Part shown: positions 8,204-17,100 of the stretch, piece after piece | Layout of the letters: the number at the start of each line of letters is the position of its first letter | Numbering within the stretch: position 1 is the stretch's first letter | Assembly: GCF_004353845.1 (NCBI RefSeq) | Contig: NZ_CP037864.1 | Location: 2,728,001-2,792,000 of the forward strand | Length of the DNA stretch: 64,000 nt | Source: Citrobacter arsenatis | GTDB lineage: Bacteria > Pseudomonadota > Gammaproteobacteria > Enterobacterales > Enterobacteriaceae | Direction: 5' to 3' | Program-made: the position numbers and the translations under genes | Notes under the pieces: generated by a model | What the model was told of the DNA's origin: nothing | The model's database searches: none | What the model saw: only the letters and a program-made list of their open reading frames with translations

Positions 8204-8496
8204 TTCCCACGATCTTGCTAATGCTCTCTTCTTCCCGTCGAGGCCAACTTAACCTCCTTTCCCCTCGCATTTTCTTGTCTGTCGGTGAATCCCGCGTTTA
8301 AGCGGGTCAGATGAGTCATGAAAATGCTAAGATAGTTAACAGAGTGGATTCAAAGTGGATAGCAGGTATGAATTTTGACCATGTCGCGATGTTGAATTCG
8401 CGGTTATCACCCCTGCGGCCCTCAAACACAAACGGTAATGGCAAATGTCATTAAGTATTAGTAAGATAGCCCCTTTATATATAACCCTTTAAAATT
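8204..8496. other. Region upstream of sapA
   Basis: No gene seen. It must contain the sap promoter; a small hairpin (CCCGCGTTTAAGCGGG) lies at about 8290. E. coli has ymjA and the puu cluster on this side of sapA; neither is present. Confidence 0.45.
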
Positions 8497-10140
8497 ATGC
8501 GCCTGGTTTTATCATCTCTGATCGTGATGGCTGGATTTCTGAGTGGTCAGGCTGCTGCTGCGCCTGAGCAGGCCTCGCACGCTGATATTCGTGACAGCGG
8601 CTTTGTCTATTGCGTCAGTGGGCAGGTCAATACGTTCAATCCACAAAAAGCGAGCAGCGGTCTGATCGTCGACACGCTGGCGGCTCAGTTGTATGACCGA
8701 CTGCTTGATGTCGACCCGTACACCTATCGACTGGTGCCTGAGCTGGCCGAAAGCTGGGAGGTGCTGGATAACGGCGCAACCTACCGCTTCCATCTGCGTC
8801 GTGACGTACAGTTTCAGAAGACTGCCTGGTTCACTCCCACCCGTAGACTGAATGCGGATGACGTGGTGTTTACCTTCGAGCGCATCTTTGATCGCCAGCA
8901 TCCGTGGCACAATGTTAACGGCAGCAGTTTCCCCTACTTCGACAGTCTGCAGTTCGCCGACAACGTTCAAAGCGTACGCAAGCTGGACAATAACACCGTT
9001 GAATTTCGCTTAACCCAGCCCGATGCCTCCTTTATGTGGCACCTTGCCACCCACTACGCCTCCGTGATGTCAGCAGAATATGCGGCTAAGCTGGCAAAAC
9101 AGGATCGCCAGGAACTGCTCGACAGACAACCTGTCGGCACGGGCCCGTACCAGCTTTCGGAGAATCGCGCCGGGCAATATATTCGACTACAGCGCCATGA
9201 AAAATTCTGGCGTGGTACCCCACTGATGCCGCAGGTGGTTGTGGACCTGGGTTCAGGCGGAACCGGACGTCTGTCGAAACTACTGACCGGCGAGTGCGAC
9301 GTTCTGGCCTGGCCTGCCGCCAGTCAGCTCAGCATTTTGCGTGATGACCCGCGCCTGCGTCTGACGCTGCGTCCGGGGATGAACATTGCCTACCTGGCAT
9401 TCAATACCAATAAGCCACCGTTGAATAACCCGGCAGTGCGGCATGCACTGGCTCTGGCTATTAATAATCAACGATTGATGCAGTCTATCTACTACGGAAC
9501 GGCGGAAACCGCGGCATCTATTTTGCCTCGCGCCTCGTGGGCTTATGACAACGAAGCTAAAATTACAGAGTACAACCCGGCAAAATCGCGCGAGCAGTTA
9601 AAAGCGCTGGGGCTGGAGAACCTGACCTTGCAGCTTTGGGTTCCCACCAGCTCACAGGCCTGGAACCCCAGTCCGCTGAAAACCGCCGAGCTGATTCAGG
9701 CAGACATGGCTCAGGTGGGTGTCAAAGTGAAAATCATTCCGGTAGAAGGTCGTTTTCAGGAGGCGCGATTAATGGATATGAACCATGATCTGACGTTATC
9801 CGGTTGGGCGACGGACAGTAACGATCCCGACAGTTTTTTCCGACCGTTGCTAAGCTGCGCCGCTATCAACTCACAGACCAACTTCGCGCACTGGTGTAAT
9901 CCGCAGTTCGACAACATACTGCGCAAAGCATTGTCTTCGCAGCAGCTCTCTTCGCGTATTGACGCCTATGACGAAGCACAAAATATCCTGGCGCAAGAGT
10001 TGCCGATCCTGCCACTGGCCTCTTCACTGCGCCTCCAGGCGTACCGCTACGATATCAAAGGACTGGTGCTCAGTCCTTTCGGCAATGCCTCCTTTGCCGG
10101 TGTTTCCAGGGAAAAGAAAGATGAGGTGAAAAAACCATGA
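8497..10140 (+). CDS. sapA: SapA, peptide/putrescine ABC transporter periplasmic binding protein
   Basis: Dipeptide/oligopeptide-type (cluster 5) solute-binding protein of the Sap system, linked to antimicrobial-peptide resistance in Salmonella and putrescine export in E. coli. It has 547 residues, with signal peptide MRLVLSSLIVMAGFLSGQAAA cleaved near residue 21. It is collinear with E. coli SapA throughout (DSGFVYCVSGQVNTFNP, AESWEVLDNGATYRFHLRRD). The ATG at 8497 lacks a strong ribosome site but is the E. coli start. The stop overlaps sapB (ATGA). First gene of sapABCDF. Confidence 0.96.
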   Translation: MRLVLSSLIVMAGFLSGQAAAAPEQASHADIRDSGFVYCVSGQVNTFNPQKASSGLIVDTLAAQLYDRLLDVDPYTYRLVPELAESWEVLDNGATYRFHLRRDVQFQKTAWFTPTRRLNADDVVFTFERIFDRQHPWHNVNGSSFPYFDSLQFADNVQSVRKLDNNTVEFRLTQPDASFMWHLATHYASVMSAEYAAKLAKQDRQELLDRQPVGTGPYQLSENRAGQYIRLQRHEKFWRGTPLMPQVVVDLGSGGTGRLSKLLTGECDVLAWPAASQLSILRDDPRLRLTLRPGMNIAYLAFNTNKPPLNNPAVRHALALAINNQRLMQSIYYGTAETAASILPRASWAYDNEAKITEYNPAKSREQLKALGLENLTLQLWVPTSSQAWNPSPLKTAELIQADMAQVGVKVKIIPVEGRFQEARLMDMNHDLTLSGWATDSNDPDSFFRPLLSCAAINSQTNFAHWCNPQFDNILRKALSSQQLSSRIDAYDEAQNILAQELPILPLASSLRLQAYRYDIKGLVLSPFGNASFAGVSREKKDEVKKP

Positions 10141-11102
10141 TTATCTTCACCCTACGTCGATTTTTGCTGCTGCTGGTCACTCTGTTCTTCCTGACCTTTA
10201 TTGGATTCAGCCTGAGCTACTTCACGCCTCATGCACCGTTACAGGGCGCATCGCTATGGAACGCCTGGGTGTTCTGGTTCAATGGCCTCATTCACTGGGA
10301 TTTTGGCGTGTCTAGTATTAACGGCCAGTTGATTTCAGAACAGTTGAAGGAGGTATTCCCGGCGACGATGGAACTGTGCATTCTGGCCTTTGGTTTTGCG
10401 CTGATGGTCGGGATCCCCGTTGGTATGCTGGCTGGCATCACGCGAAACAAATGGCAGGACCGCTGTATCAGCGCATTAGCATTGATGGGCTTTTCCATTC
10501 CGGTATTTTGGCTGGCGCTGCTGCTGACGTTGCTCTTCTCACTGACCCTCGGCTGGCTGCCCGTGTCGGGACGGTTTGATCTGCTCTACGAAGTGAAACC
10601 CGTTACTGGATTTGCCATTATTGATGCGTGGATCTCCGATTCGCCGTGGCGCGATGAAATGCTGATCAGCGCAATCCGTCACATGGTGCTTCCGGTGTTG
10701 ACGCTTTCCGTTGCCCCTACCACGGAAGTTATTCGCCTGATGCGTATCAGCACCATTGAGGTCTTCGATCAAAACTACGTCAAAGCGGCCGCCACGCGCG
10801 GTCTTTCACGCTTAACGATTCTGCGTCGTCACGTCCTGCACAACGCCCTTCCGCCGGTTATCCCGCGCCTGGGATTACAGTTTTCCACCATGCTGACGCT
10901 GGCGATGATTACTGAGATGGTCTTTAGCTGGCCAGGCCTTGGTCGTTGGTTGATTAACGCGATTCGCCAGCAGGATTACGCAGCGATTTCGGCGGGCGTT
11001 ATGGTAATTGGCTCACTGGTTATCATCGTTAACGTCATCTCTGATATTTTGGGTGCTATGGCTAACCCTCTGAAACATAAGGAATGGTATGCCTTACGAT
11101 AG
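10137..11102 (+). CDS. sapB: SapB, ABC transporter permease
   Basis: Inner-membrane permease of the Sap transporter, 321 residues, with about six transmembrane helices. The DppB/OppB-type EAA loop is visible as YVKAAATRGLSRLTILRRHVLHNALPP near residue 215-245. It is close to E. coli SapB at the same length. It overlaps sapA by four bases and sapC by fourteen. Confidence 0.96.
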   Translation: MIIFTLRRFLLLLVTLFFLTFIGFSLSYFTPHAPLQGASLWNAWVFWFNGLIHWDFGVSSINGQLISEQLKEVFPATMELCILAFGFALMVGIPVGMLAGITRNKWQDRCISALALMGFSIPVFWLALLLTLLFSLTLGWLPVSGRFDLLYEVKPVTGFAIIDAWISDSPWRDEMLISAIRHMVLPVLTLSVAPTTEVIRLMRISTIEVFDQNYVKAAATRGLSRLTILRRHVLHNALPPVIPRLGLQFSTMLTLAMITEMVFSWPGLGRWLINAIRQQDYAAISAGVMVIGSLVIIVNVISDILGAMANPLKHKEWYALR

Positions 11103-11979
11103 CGTCTACAGCGAAAAGCGACCACCGGGTACGCTGCGCACCGCATGGCGCAATTTCTACGGCGATGCGACGGCGATGATTGGCCTGTACGGCTGCGCAG
11201 GCCTGGCGATTCTGTGTATTTTTGGTGGTTGGTTTGCCCCTTATGGCATCGACCAGCAGTTTCTCGGTTATCAGCTTTTACCGCCGTCATGGTCGCGTTA
11301 TGGCGAAGTCTCATTTTTCCTCGGAACCGACGACCTCGGGCGTGATGTGTTAAGTCGCCTGCTCAGCGGCGCGGCCCCGACTGTTGGCGGCGCGTTTGTC
11401 GTCACCCTCGCCGCCACGCTGTGTGGTCTTTTGCTTGGCGTGGTTGCCGGCGCGACGCACGGTTTGCGTTCTGCGGTGCTGAACCACATTCTGGACACAC
11501 TGCTCTCGCTCCCTTCGCTGCTGCTGGCGATCATTGTGGTCGCCTTTGCCGGCCCCCATCTGACACACGCGATGTTTGCCGTCTGGCTGGCGCTGCTGCC
11601 GCGCATGGTTCGCTCCGTCTATAGCATGGTGCATGACGAACTGGAAAAAGAGTACGTTATTGCCGCTCGTCTGGACGGTGCTACCACGCTAAATATCCTG
11701 TGGTTCGCCGTTCTGCCTAATATTACCGCCGGGCTTATCACTGAAATTACCCGTGCGCTGTCGATGGCCATTCTGGACATCGCGGCGTTGGGTTTTCTCG
11801 ACCTTGGCGCACAGTTACCTTCACCGGAATGGGGAGCCATGCTGGGCGATGCGCTGGAGCTGATTTACGTCGCACCATGGACGGTGATGCTGCCTGGTGC
11901 GGCGATTATGATAAGCGTGTTGCTGGTTAACCTGCTTGGTGACGGCGTGCGCCGCGCAATTATTGCGGGGGTGGAATAA
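11089..11979 (+). CDS. sapC: SapC, ABC transporter permease
   Basis: Second Sap permease, 296 residues, OppC/DppC family. The N-terminal cytoplasmic segment is followed by helices; the characteristic FFLGTDDLGRDVLSRLLSG region is at about 72-90, and the EAA loop is EKEYVIAARLDGATTLNILWFAVLPN. Its stop codon shares a base with the sapD start (TAATG). Confidence 0.96.
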   Translation: MPYDSVYSEKRPPGTLRTAWRNFYGDATAMIGLYGCAGLAILCIFGGWFAPYGIDQQFLGYQLLPPSWSRYGEVSFFLGTDDLGRDVLSRLLSGAAPTVGGAFVVTLAATLCGLLLGVVAGATHGLRSAVLNHILDTLLSLPSLLLAIIVVAFAGPHLTHAMFAVWLALLPRMVRSVYSMVHDELEKEYVIAARLDGATTLNILWFAVLPNITAGLITEITRALSMAILDIAALGFLDLGAQLPSPEWGAMLGDALELIYVAPWTVMLPGAAIMISVLLVNLLGDGVRRAIIAGVE

Positions 11980-12971
11980 TGCCATTACTGGATATCCGCA
12001 ACCTGACCATTGAATTCAGGACCGGTGAAGACTGGGTGAAAGCGGTTGACCGTGTCAGCATGACCCTTAATGAGGGTGAAATTCGCGGACTGGTCGGCGA
12101 GTCCGGATCCGGCAAAAGTCTGATCGCCAAGGCCATTTGCGGCGTCGCTAAAGATAACTGGCGCGTAACCGCGGATCGCATGCGCTTTGATGATATCGAT
12201 CTGCTGCGTCTTTCAGCTCGTGAACGGCGCAAACTGGTGGGTCATAACGTTTCCATGATCTTTCAGGAACCGCAATCGTGTCTCGACCCGTCCGAGCGCA
12301 TCGGAAGGCAATTGATGCAAAACATTCCTGCCTGGACCTATAAGGGCCGCTGGTGGCAGCGCATCGGCTGGCGCAAACGCCGCGCGATTGAACTCTTGCA
12401 CCGTGTCGGGATAAAAGACCATAAAGATGCCATGCGCAGCTTCCCGTACGAGCTGACCGACGGCGAATGCCAGAAGGTGATGATCGCTATCGCCCTGGCT
12501 AATCAGCCGCGTTTGCTGATTGCCGACGAGCCAACGAATGCAATGGAGCCAACCACCCAGGCGCAAATTTTCCGCCTGCTAACCCGGCTGAACCAAAACA
12601 GCAATACCACCATTTTGTTGATAAGCCACGACTTGCAAATGCTCAGCCAGTGGGCTGACAAAATCAACGTGATGTACTGCGGACAAACGGTGGAAACTGC
12701 ACCCAGTAAAGATCTGGTGACCATACCGCATCATCCTTATACCCAAGCGCTGATTCGCGCCATTCCTGATTTTGGTAGCGCAATGCCGCACAAAAGCCGC
12801 CTGAATACCATGCCAGGAGCAATTCCATTGTTGGAACAATTACCTATCGGCTGTCGTCTGGGGCCACGCTGCCCCTATGCTCAGCGTGAATGTATTGAAA
12901 CCCCAAGACTGACCGGGGCAAAGAATCATCTCTACGCCTGTCATTTCCCGCTGAACATGGAGAGAGAGTGA
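11979..12971 (+). CDS. sapD: SapD, ABC transporter ATPase
   Basis: ATP-binding subunit of the Sap transporter, also reported to support Trk potassium uptake in E. coli. It has 330 residues. Walker A GESGSGKS is at 40-47, Walker B LLIADEPT, and the oligopeptide C-terminal cysteine segment is CRLGPRCPYAQREC. The ABC signature is the unusual LTDGE instead of LSGGQ, as in other SapD proteins. Confidence 0.96.
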   Translation: MPLLDIRNLTIEFRTGEDWVKAVDRVSMTLNEGEIRGLVGESGSGKSLIAKAICGVAKDNWRVTADRMRFDDIDLLRLSARERRKLVGHNVSMIFQEPQSCLDPSERIGRQLMQNIPAWTYKGRWWQRIGWRKRRAIELLHRVGIKDHKDAMRSFPYELTDGECQKVMIAIALANQPRLLIADEPTNAMEPTTQAQIFRLLTRLNQNSNTTILLISHDLQMLSQWADKINVMYCGQTVETAPSKDLVTIPHHPYTQALIRAIPDFGSAMPHKSRLNTMPGAIPLLEQLPIGCRLGPRCPYAQRECIETPRLTGAKNHLYACHFPLNMERE

Positions 12972-12972
12972 G

Positions 12973-13779
12973 ATGGTAGAAACCCTGCTCGAAGTCCGTA
13001 ATCTGAGCAAAACCTTTCGCTACCGGACGGGCTTGTTTCGACGCCAGACCGTTGAGGCCGTTAAGCCCCTGAGCTTCACTCTGCGCGAGCGTCAGACGCT
13101 CGCCGTCATTGGTGAAAATGGTTCCGGCAAATCCACGCTGGCCAAAATGCTGGCCGGTATGATTGAACCCACCAGCGGTGAACTACTGATTGACGATCAT
13201 CCGTTAAACTATGGCGATTATTCATTCCGCAGTCAGCGGATCCGGATGATTTTCCAGGATCCGTCAACGTCGCTTAACCCGCGCCAGCGTATCTCGCAGA
13301 TCCTCGATTTCCCACTACGCCTGAACACCGACCTTGAGCCTGAACAGCGTCGCAAACAGATCGTCGAGACCATGCGCATGGTCGGACTGCTGCCCGATCA
13401 TGTGAGTTATTACCCGCATATGCTGGCACCTGGACAAAAACAGCGTCTGGGACTTGCTCGAGCGCTCATTTTGCGACCAAAAGTGATTATCGCCGACGAG
13501 GCCCTGGCTTCTCTGGATATGTCGATGCGTTCGCAACTCATCAATCTGATGCTGGAATTACAAGAAAAACAGGGGATTTCGTATATCTATGTGACTCAGC
13601 ACATCGGCATGATGAAGCATATCAGCGATCAGGTATTAGTCATGCACCAGGGCGAAGTGGTTGAGCGCGGCAGTACAGCGGATGTTCTGGCCTCTCCGCT
13701 GCATGAGCTTACCCGTCGCCTGATTGCCGGTCATTTTGGCGAAGCGCTTACGGCTGATGCCTGGCGTAAAGATCGCTAG
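12973..13779 (+). CDS. sapF: SapF, ABC transporter ATPase
   Basis: Second Sap ATPase, 268 residues. It has Walker A GENGSGKS (about 47-54), Q-loop MIFQDPSTSLNPRQ, an atypical signature LAPGQ and Walker B VIIADEALASLD. It begins one base after the sapD stop and closes the operon; a hairpin follows at 13790. Confidence 0.96.
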   Translation: MVETLLEVRNLSKTFRYRTGLFRRQTVEAVKPLSFTLRERQTLAVIGENGSGKSTLAKMLAGMIEPTSGELLIDDHPLNYGDYSFRSQRIRMIFQDPSTSLNPRQRISQILDFPLRLNTDLEPEQRRKQIVETMRMVGLLPDHVSYYPHMLAPGQKQRLGLARALILRPKVIIADEALASLDMSMRSQLINLMLELQEKQGISYIYVTQHIGMMKHISDQVLVMHQGEVVERGSTADVLASPLHELTRRLIAGHFGEALTADAWRKDR

Positions 13780-13789
13780 CAGAATCGCA

Positions 13790-13815
13790 GCCCTCCTCAA
13801 CCGGAGGGCAGTTTT
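13790..13815 (+). terminator. Terminator after sapF
   Basis: Seven-base arms GCCCTCC/GGAGGGC with a six-base loop, followed by AGTTTT, eleven bases after the sapF stop and just before the convergent EAL-like gene. Confidence 0.65.
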
Positions 13816-13819
13816 GCAA

Positions 13820-14509
13820 TCAGTGACAAACACTGGGTAAAAGCAGTGTATCAACCTCGGTAAAAGCGACCGAAGGAAAAAGCGGCCCCTGCATTGCCCA
13901 CACACCCGCAGCGCTAACCTCATCGATAAGGTGTAAAGCTTCCACTCCTTCCACTGCAATTCGATCGCAATATTCGCGGATGTTTTTAATAAGCACCGGG
14001 AACATCGGTTTTTCAACCTGCTCCAGGAAAAAACCGCGATCCAGTTTTACAACATCAAAACGACCGCAAACCAACGGACCGGCCCCAATGCTGCCGGAAC
14101 CCAGGTCGCCCAGCCATAACGCGTTTGGACCGTCGCAAAGTGAATTAATCAGCAGATTATTCAGGCACGCAGTATTCGTCAGGAAACGCTCTGAAAGTTC
14201 CAGCGCGATAAATGGCATTGCATGTAATGCAGATTTGATGACCGGGTCACCAATCGCCAGCAGCGCCATTTCATCAATGAGATTCAGGGTACAGAGAAGT
14301 TTATTGTTCTCAAACCAATCACGCTTTTCAGCAATTAATCGAATTTGCTCGAGCATGAAATTACGCTTTTGTTCGCTATTCCACGCTGAAATGATGAACT
14401 CAGGATGTAACGGCGAAACCGTATCTGAAGCAAACCGGGGGCTAATCTCAACACCCAGTAACGTATCAGTTGTGTCTCTCATCGGTTCCGCGATGAAATG
14501 ATAGTGCAT
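13820..14509 (-). CDS. Degenerate EAL-domain protein (YdiV-like), probably catalytically inactive
   Basis: Stand-alone EAL-fold protein of 229 residues with no GGDEF or membrane part. The EAL landmarks are recognisable but altered: GVEISPRF in place of xEALxRW, LNLIDE for INLS, ELSERF for ELTE, LWLGDLGSGSIGAG for DDFGTGYS, VKLDRGFF for IKIDxxF and AVEGVEA for AEGVE. Loss of the double aspartate and other metal ligands suggests no phosphodiesterase activity, as in YdiV/RflP, which works by protein binding. The start at 14509 has GGAG upstream; the frame is open to 14530. It lies between sapF and fabI, where E. coli has ycjD. Function not known. Confidence 0.72.
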   Translation of the reverse strand: MHYHFIAEPMRDTTDTLLGVEISPRFASDTVSPLHPEFIISAWNSEQKRNFMLEQIRLIAEKRDWFENNKLLCTLNLIDEMALLAIGDPVIKSALHAMPFIALELSERFLTNTACLNNLLINSLCDGPNALWLGDLGSGSIGAGPLVCGRFDVVKLDRGFFLEQVEKPMFPVLIKNIREYCDRIAVEGVEALHLIDEVSAAGVWAMQGPLFPSVAFTEVDTLLLPSVCH

Positions 14510-14530
14510 AAGACCACTCCAATTGATCAT

Positions 14531-14876
14531 AACCTACTGATAATGCACTTTTAATCACAATCAATCAATAATATCGATCAATGAATCAATATCGATCGAT
14601 AAAAACAATATATCATAACGAACTGAATGTGGTCATATTTTTTGTTTTAAGAAAGTTCTTACCTTGCTATGTTTATAAACATAAGCTAGCCGTTAATAAT
14701 ACCACTATGATGCCTTTAAAGCCTTGTATTTTCTCTATTCCCAACGCATCACAGAATGAATGGGGCTTAACCAGGGAGAGTGGGATATAATTGCAGTCCC
14801 ATTTCGAGCAACCTTGAAATTGTGATCATAACTCATTGATTGCTAAAAATAAGCAATGACTATAAGGATTAAACTT
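14531..14876. other. AT-rich divergent region upstream of fabI
   Basis: 346 bp between the EAL-like gene and fabI. 14555-14605 holds overlapping repeats of ATCAAT/ATCGAT (several in tandem, partly palindromic). A 69-codon frame at 14581-14790 has no ribosome site and an unconvincing composition. The fabI promoter should lie in the last 100 bases. Confidence 0.5.
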
Positions 14877-15665
14877 ATGGGTTTTCTTTCCGGTAAGCGT
14901 ATTCTGGTAACGGGTCTTGCCAGCAAATTGTCCATTGCCTGGGGTATTGCGCAGGCAATGCATCGCGAAGGTGCTGAACTGGCGTTCACCTACCAGAATG
15001 ACAAGCTTAAAGGTCGTGTGGAAGAATTTGCAGCTCAACTCGGATCCAGTATCGTACTGCAGTGTGATGTGGCTGAAGACGCCAGCATTGATGCAATGTT
15101 TACTGAGCTGGGCAAAACCTGGCCGAAATTTGATGGTTTCGTGCACTCCATTGGTTTCGCACCTGCTGACCAACTGGATGGCGACTATGTGAATGCGGTT
15201 ACTCGCGAAGGCTTTAAAATTGCTCATGACATCAGCGCTTATAGCTTTGTGGCGATGGCAAAAGCTTGCCGCGCCATGCTGAACCCAGGCTCTGCGCTAC
15301 TGACCCTTTCCTATCTTGGTGCAGAACGCGCTATCCCTAACTACAACGTGATGGGTCTGGCGAAAGCGTCACTGGAAGCGAACGTCCGTTATATGGCTAA
15401 CGCGATGGGGCCGGAGGGCGTGCGTGTGAACGCTATTTCCGCGGGCCCAATTCGTACGCTCGCGGCTTCAGGCATCAAAGATTTCCGAAAAATGCTGGCA
15501 CATTGTGAAGCGGTTACACCAATTCGTCGTACCGTTACCATTGAAGATGTGGGCAACTCCGCAGCATTTCTGTGCTCCGATCTTGCCGCCGGCATCTCTG
15601 GGGAAGTCGTTCACGTCGATGGTGGCTTCAGTATCGCTGCAATGAATGAGCTGGAACTGAAATAA
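14877..15665 (+). CDS. fabI: FabI, enoyl-[acyl-carrier-protein] reductase (NADH)
   Basis: Last step of each fatty-acid elongation cycle: NADH-dependent reduction of enoyl-ACP; the triclosan target. It has 262 residues, as in E. coli. The nucleotide-binding start GKRILVTGLASKLSIAWGIA and the active site Y146, Y156, K163 (SYLGAERAIPNYNVMGLAK) are intact; G93, the common resistance site, is unchanged. ATG at 14877 with AAGGAT nine bases upstream; the frame opens 21 bases earlier at a weaker ATG. Confidence 0.98.
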   Translation: MGFLSGKRILVTGLASKLSIAWGIAQAMHREGAELAFTYQNDKLKGRVEEFAAQLGSSIVLQCDVAEDASIDAMFTELGKTWPKFDGFVHSIGFAPADQLDGDYVNAVTREGFKIAHDISAYSFVAMAKACRAMLNPGSALLTLSYLGAERAIPNYNVMGLAKASLEANVRYMANAMGPEGVRVNAISAGPIRTLAASGIKDFRKMLAHCEAVTPIRRTVTIEDVGNSAAFLCSDLAAGISGEVVHVDGGFSIAAMNELELK

Positions 15666-15678
15666 TCCTAACTCCTCG

Positions 15679-15701
15679 ATGGGCGGTGTTGCGCCGCCCA
15701 T
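15679..15701 (+). terminator. Hairpin after fabI
   Basis: Eight-base arms ATGGGCGG/CCGCCCAT around a seven-base loop, thirteen bases after the fabI stop. There is no T run, so it may be a processing or Rho-linked end. Confidence 0.45.
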
Positions 15702-15865
15702 GACTCGCCTTTGCTCACTGCCATATATGCTTTTCTGATATTTATTATCACGTAACAATCTTTCATCCCCTCATCTGCTTACGTCAGGATATTGCTGCGC
15801 AAACGATCCGGCGTAGTGGTATGACGACGTGTCCGGGTCGCCACTTTTTAGATCAAGGACCGCCC

Positions 15866-17011
15866 ATGGAACAACGCCGAATTGAAGGCAAAAGCCACTG
15901 GTATCATGAGACGCAATCCAGCACGTATCCACAAGATGTTCTGCCCCTGGTGCCGGAAGCCGCTGATGTCGACGACAGCTTTTTACTGGATCTGGCGATA
16001 CCTGATGACGCGCTTTTGCCCTTTCAATCCTGGTTAGCCCCTGCCCGTAAACTTGCCCAGATTCTCTTCCCGGTTCACGTCAACCTGAGTCAAATGCACA
16101 CATTCAGTGCCTATGAACGGATGAGTACAGCCTTAACCGTCGCTCAGGTGTATGGCGTCCAGCGATTATGTAATCACTATGCCGCGCGTTTAACACCGCT
16201 TCCTGGTCCAGACTCGTCCCGGGAGAGTAACCATCGACTGGCACAAATTACCCAATATGCTCGCCAACTTGCCAGCTCTCCTGAGGTGATAGGCGCACGC
16301 GATCGCCAGCATCTGGATGCGGTCGGGCTGACTACCAGCGATAGCATTTTAATTAATCAAATCATTGGCTTTGTCGGTTTTCAGGCCCGTATTGTGGCCC
16401 TGTTTCAGGCCTGGGTCGGACATCCGGTACGCCGAATTCCGGGACTGGATATACAGCAATTCGCTCAGGCTTCGCCATTTAGCGCAACAAACACAACCTG
16501 GCACGCTGCGCCCTTCCCGATCGAAAAACATCCTGACCATCATGAAGCGACGACGAGACGTTATCCCGATGAACTGCAAGCGTTAGCGTCATTACTGATA
16601 CATGCACCGGTTATTATGGACTTACTCGCGACGCTGATTTCCAGTACCCGGCGTAGCGCTGTATCGACGCGGACATTTACACTGGCGGCGCTAATGACGT
16701 CACGGATTAACGGTAGCGTAGCTTGCTTTAATGAACTGGCGCATTCTGCAAATGAATTAGCCGACGTCATAGCCCTGCTTCGCCTGGATGAACGTGAACT
16801 ACCGTGTTGGGAACAACGACATCCGGTTGAGCGCGTCACCCTGCAAGCGGTACAATGGCTGACCCGAGCGCCCGACCGCTTTAGCCCCGCGCTGTTAACC
16901 TCCTTGTTCGATCAGGGCATCTCTTCCGAACAAGCGATTAACCTGTTGGCCTGGAGCGGATTGTGCGGATGGTTGAATCGCTTGAAAATCGCGCTTGGCG
17001 AGACTTGTTAA
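15866..17011 (+). CDS. yciW: YciW, AhpD-like putative oxidoreductase
   Basis: Carboxymuconolactone decarboxylase/AhpD-like peroxidase-related protein, 381 residues; in E. coli it belongs to the CysB regulon and is linked to cysteine or methionine metabolism, but its reaction is not established. It is collinear with E. coli YciW: EGKSHWYHETQSST near the start, then LVPEAADVDDSFLLDLAIPDDALLPFQSWL, ending LAWSGLCGWLNRLKIALGETC. The start at 15866 is preceded by CAAGGA; an in-frame upstream ATG at 15821 is less likely. Confidence 0.92.
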   Translation: MEQRRIEGKSHWYHETQSSTYPQDVLPLVPEAADVDDSFLLDLAIPDDALLPFQSWLAPARKLAQILFPVHVNLSQMHTFSAYERMSTALTVAQVYGVQRLCNHYAARLTPLPGPDSSRESNHRLAQITQYARQLASSPEVIGARDRQHLDAVGLTTSDSILINQIIGFVGFQARIVALFQAWVGHPVRRIPGLDIQQFAQASPFSATNTTWHAAPFPIEKHPDHHEATTRRYPDELQALASLLIHAPVIMDLLATLISSTRRSAVSTRTFTLAALMTSRINGSVACFNELAHSANELADVIALLRLDERELPCWEQRHPVERVTLQAVQWLTRAPDRFSPALLTSLFDQGISSEQAINLLAWSGLCGWLNRLKIALGETC

Positions 17012-17100
17012 CCGATCCACTTACTGAAAGAGCGCTTGCCGCAACTGATAGAATCGCGTAAAACTGTCAGCCGCTCTTTTAGCCACGAAAATAGACAATT

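Noticed and set aside
12412..12545. Atypical ABC signatures in SapD (LTDGE) and SapF (LAPGQ) as signs of loss of function
   Set aside because: These variants are normal for Sap ATPases; the other motifs are intact.
14581..14790. 69-codon frame upstream of fabI
   Set aside because: No ribosome site, low-complexity AT-rich composition and no recognisable similarity.
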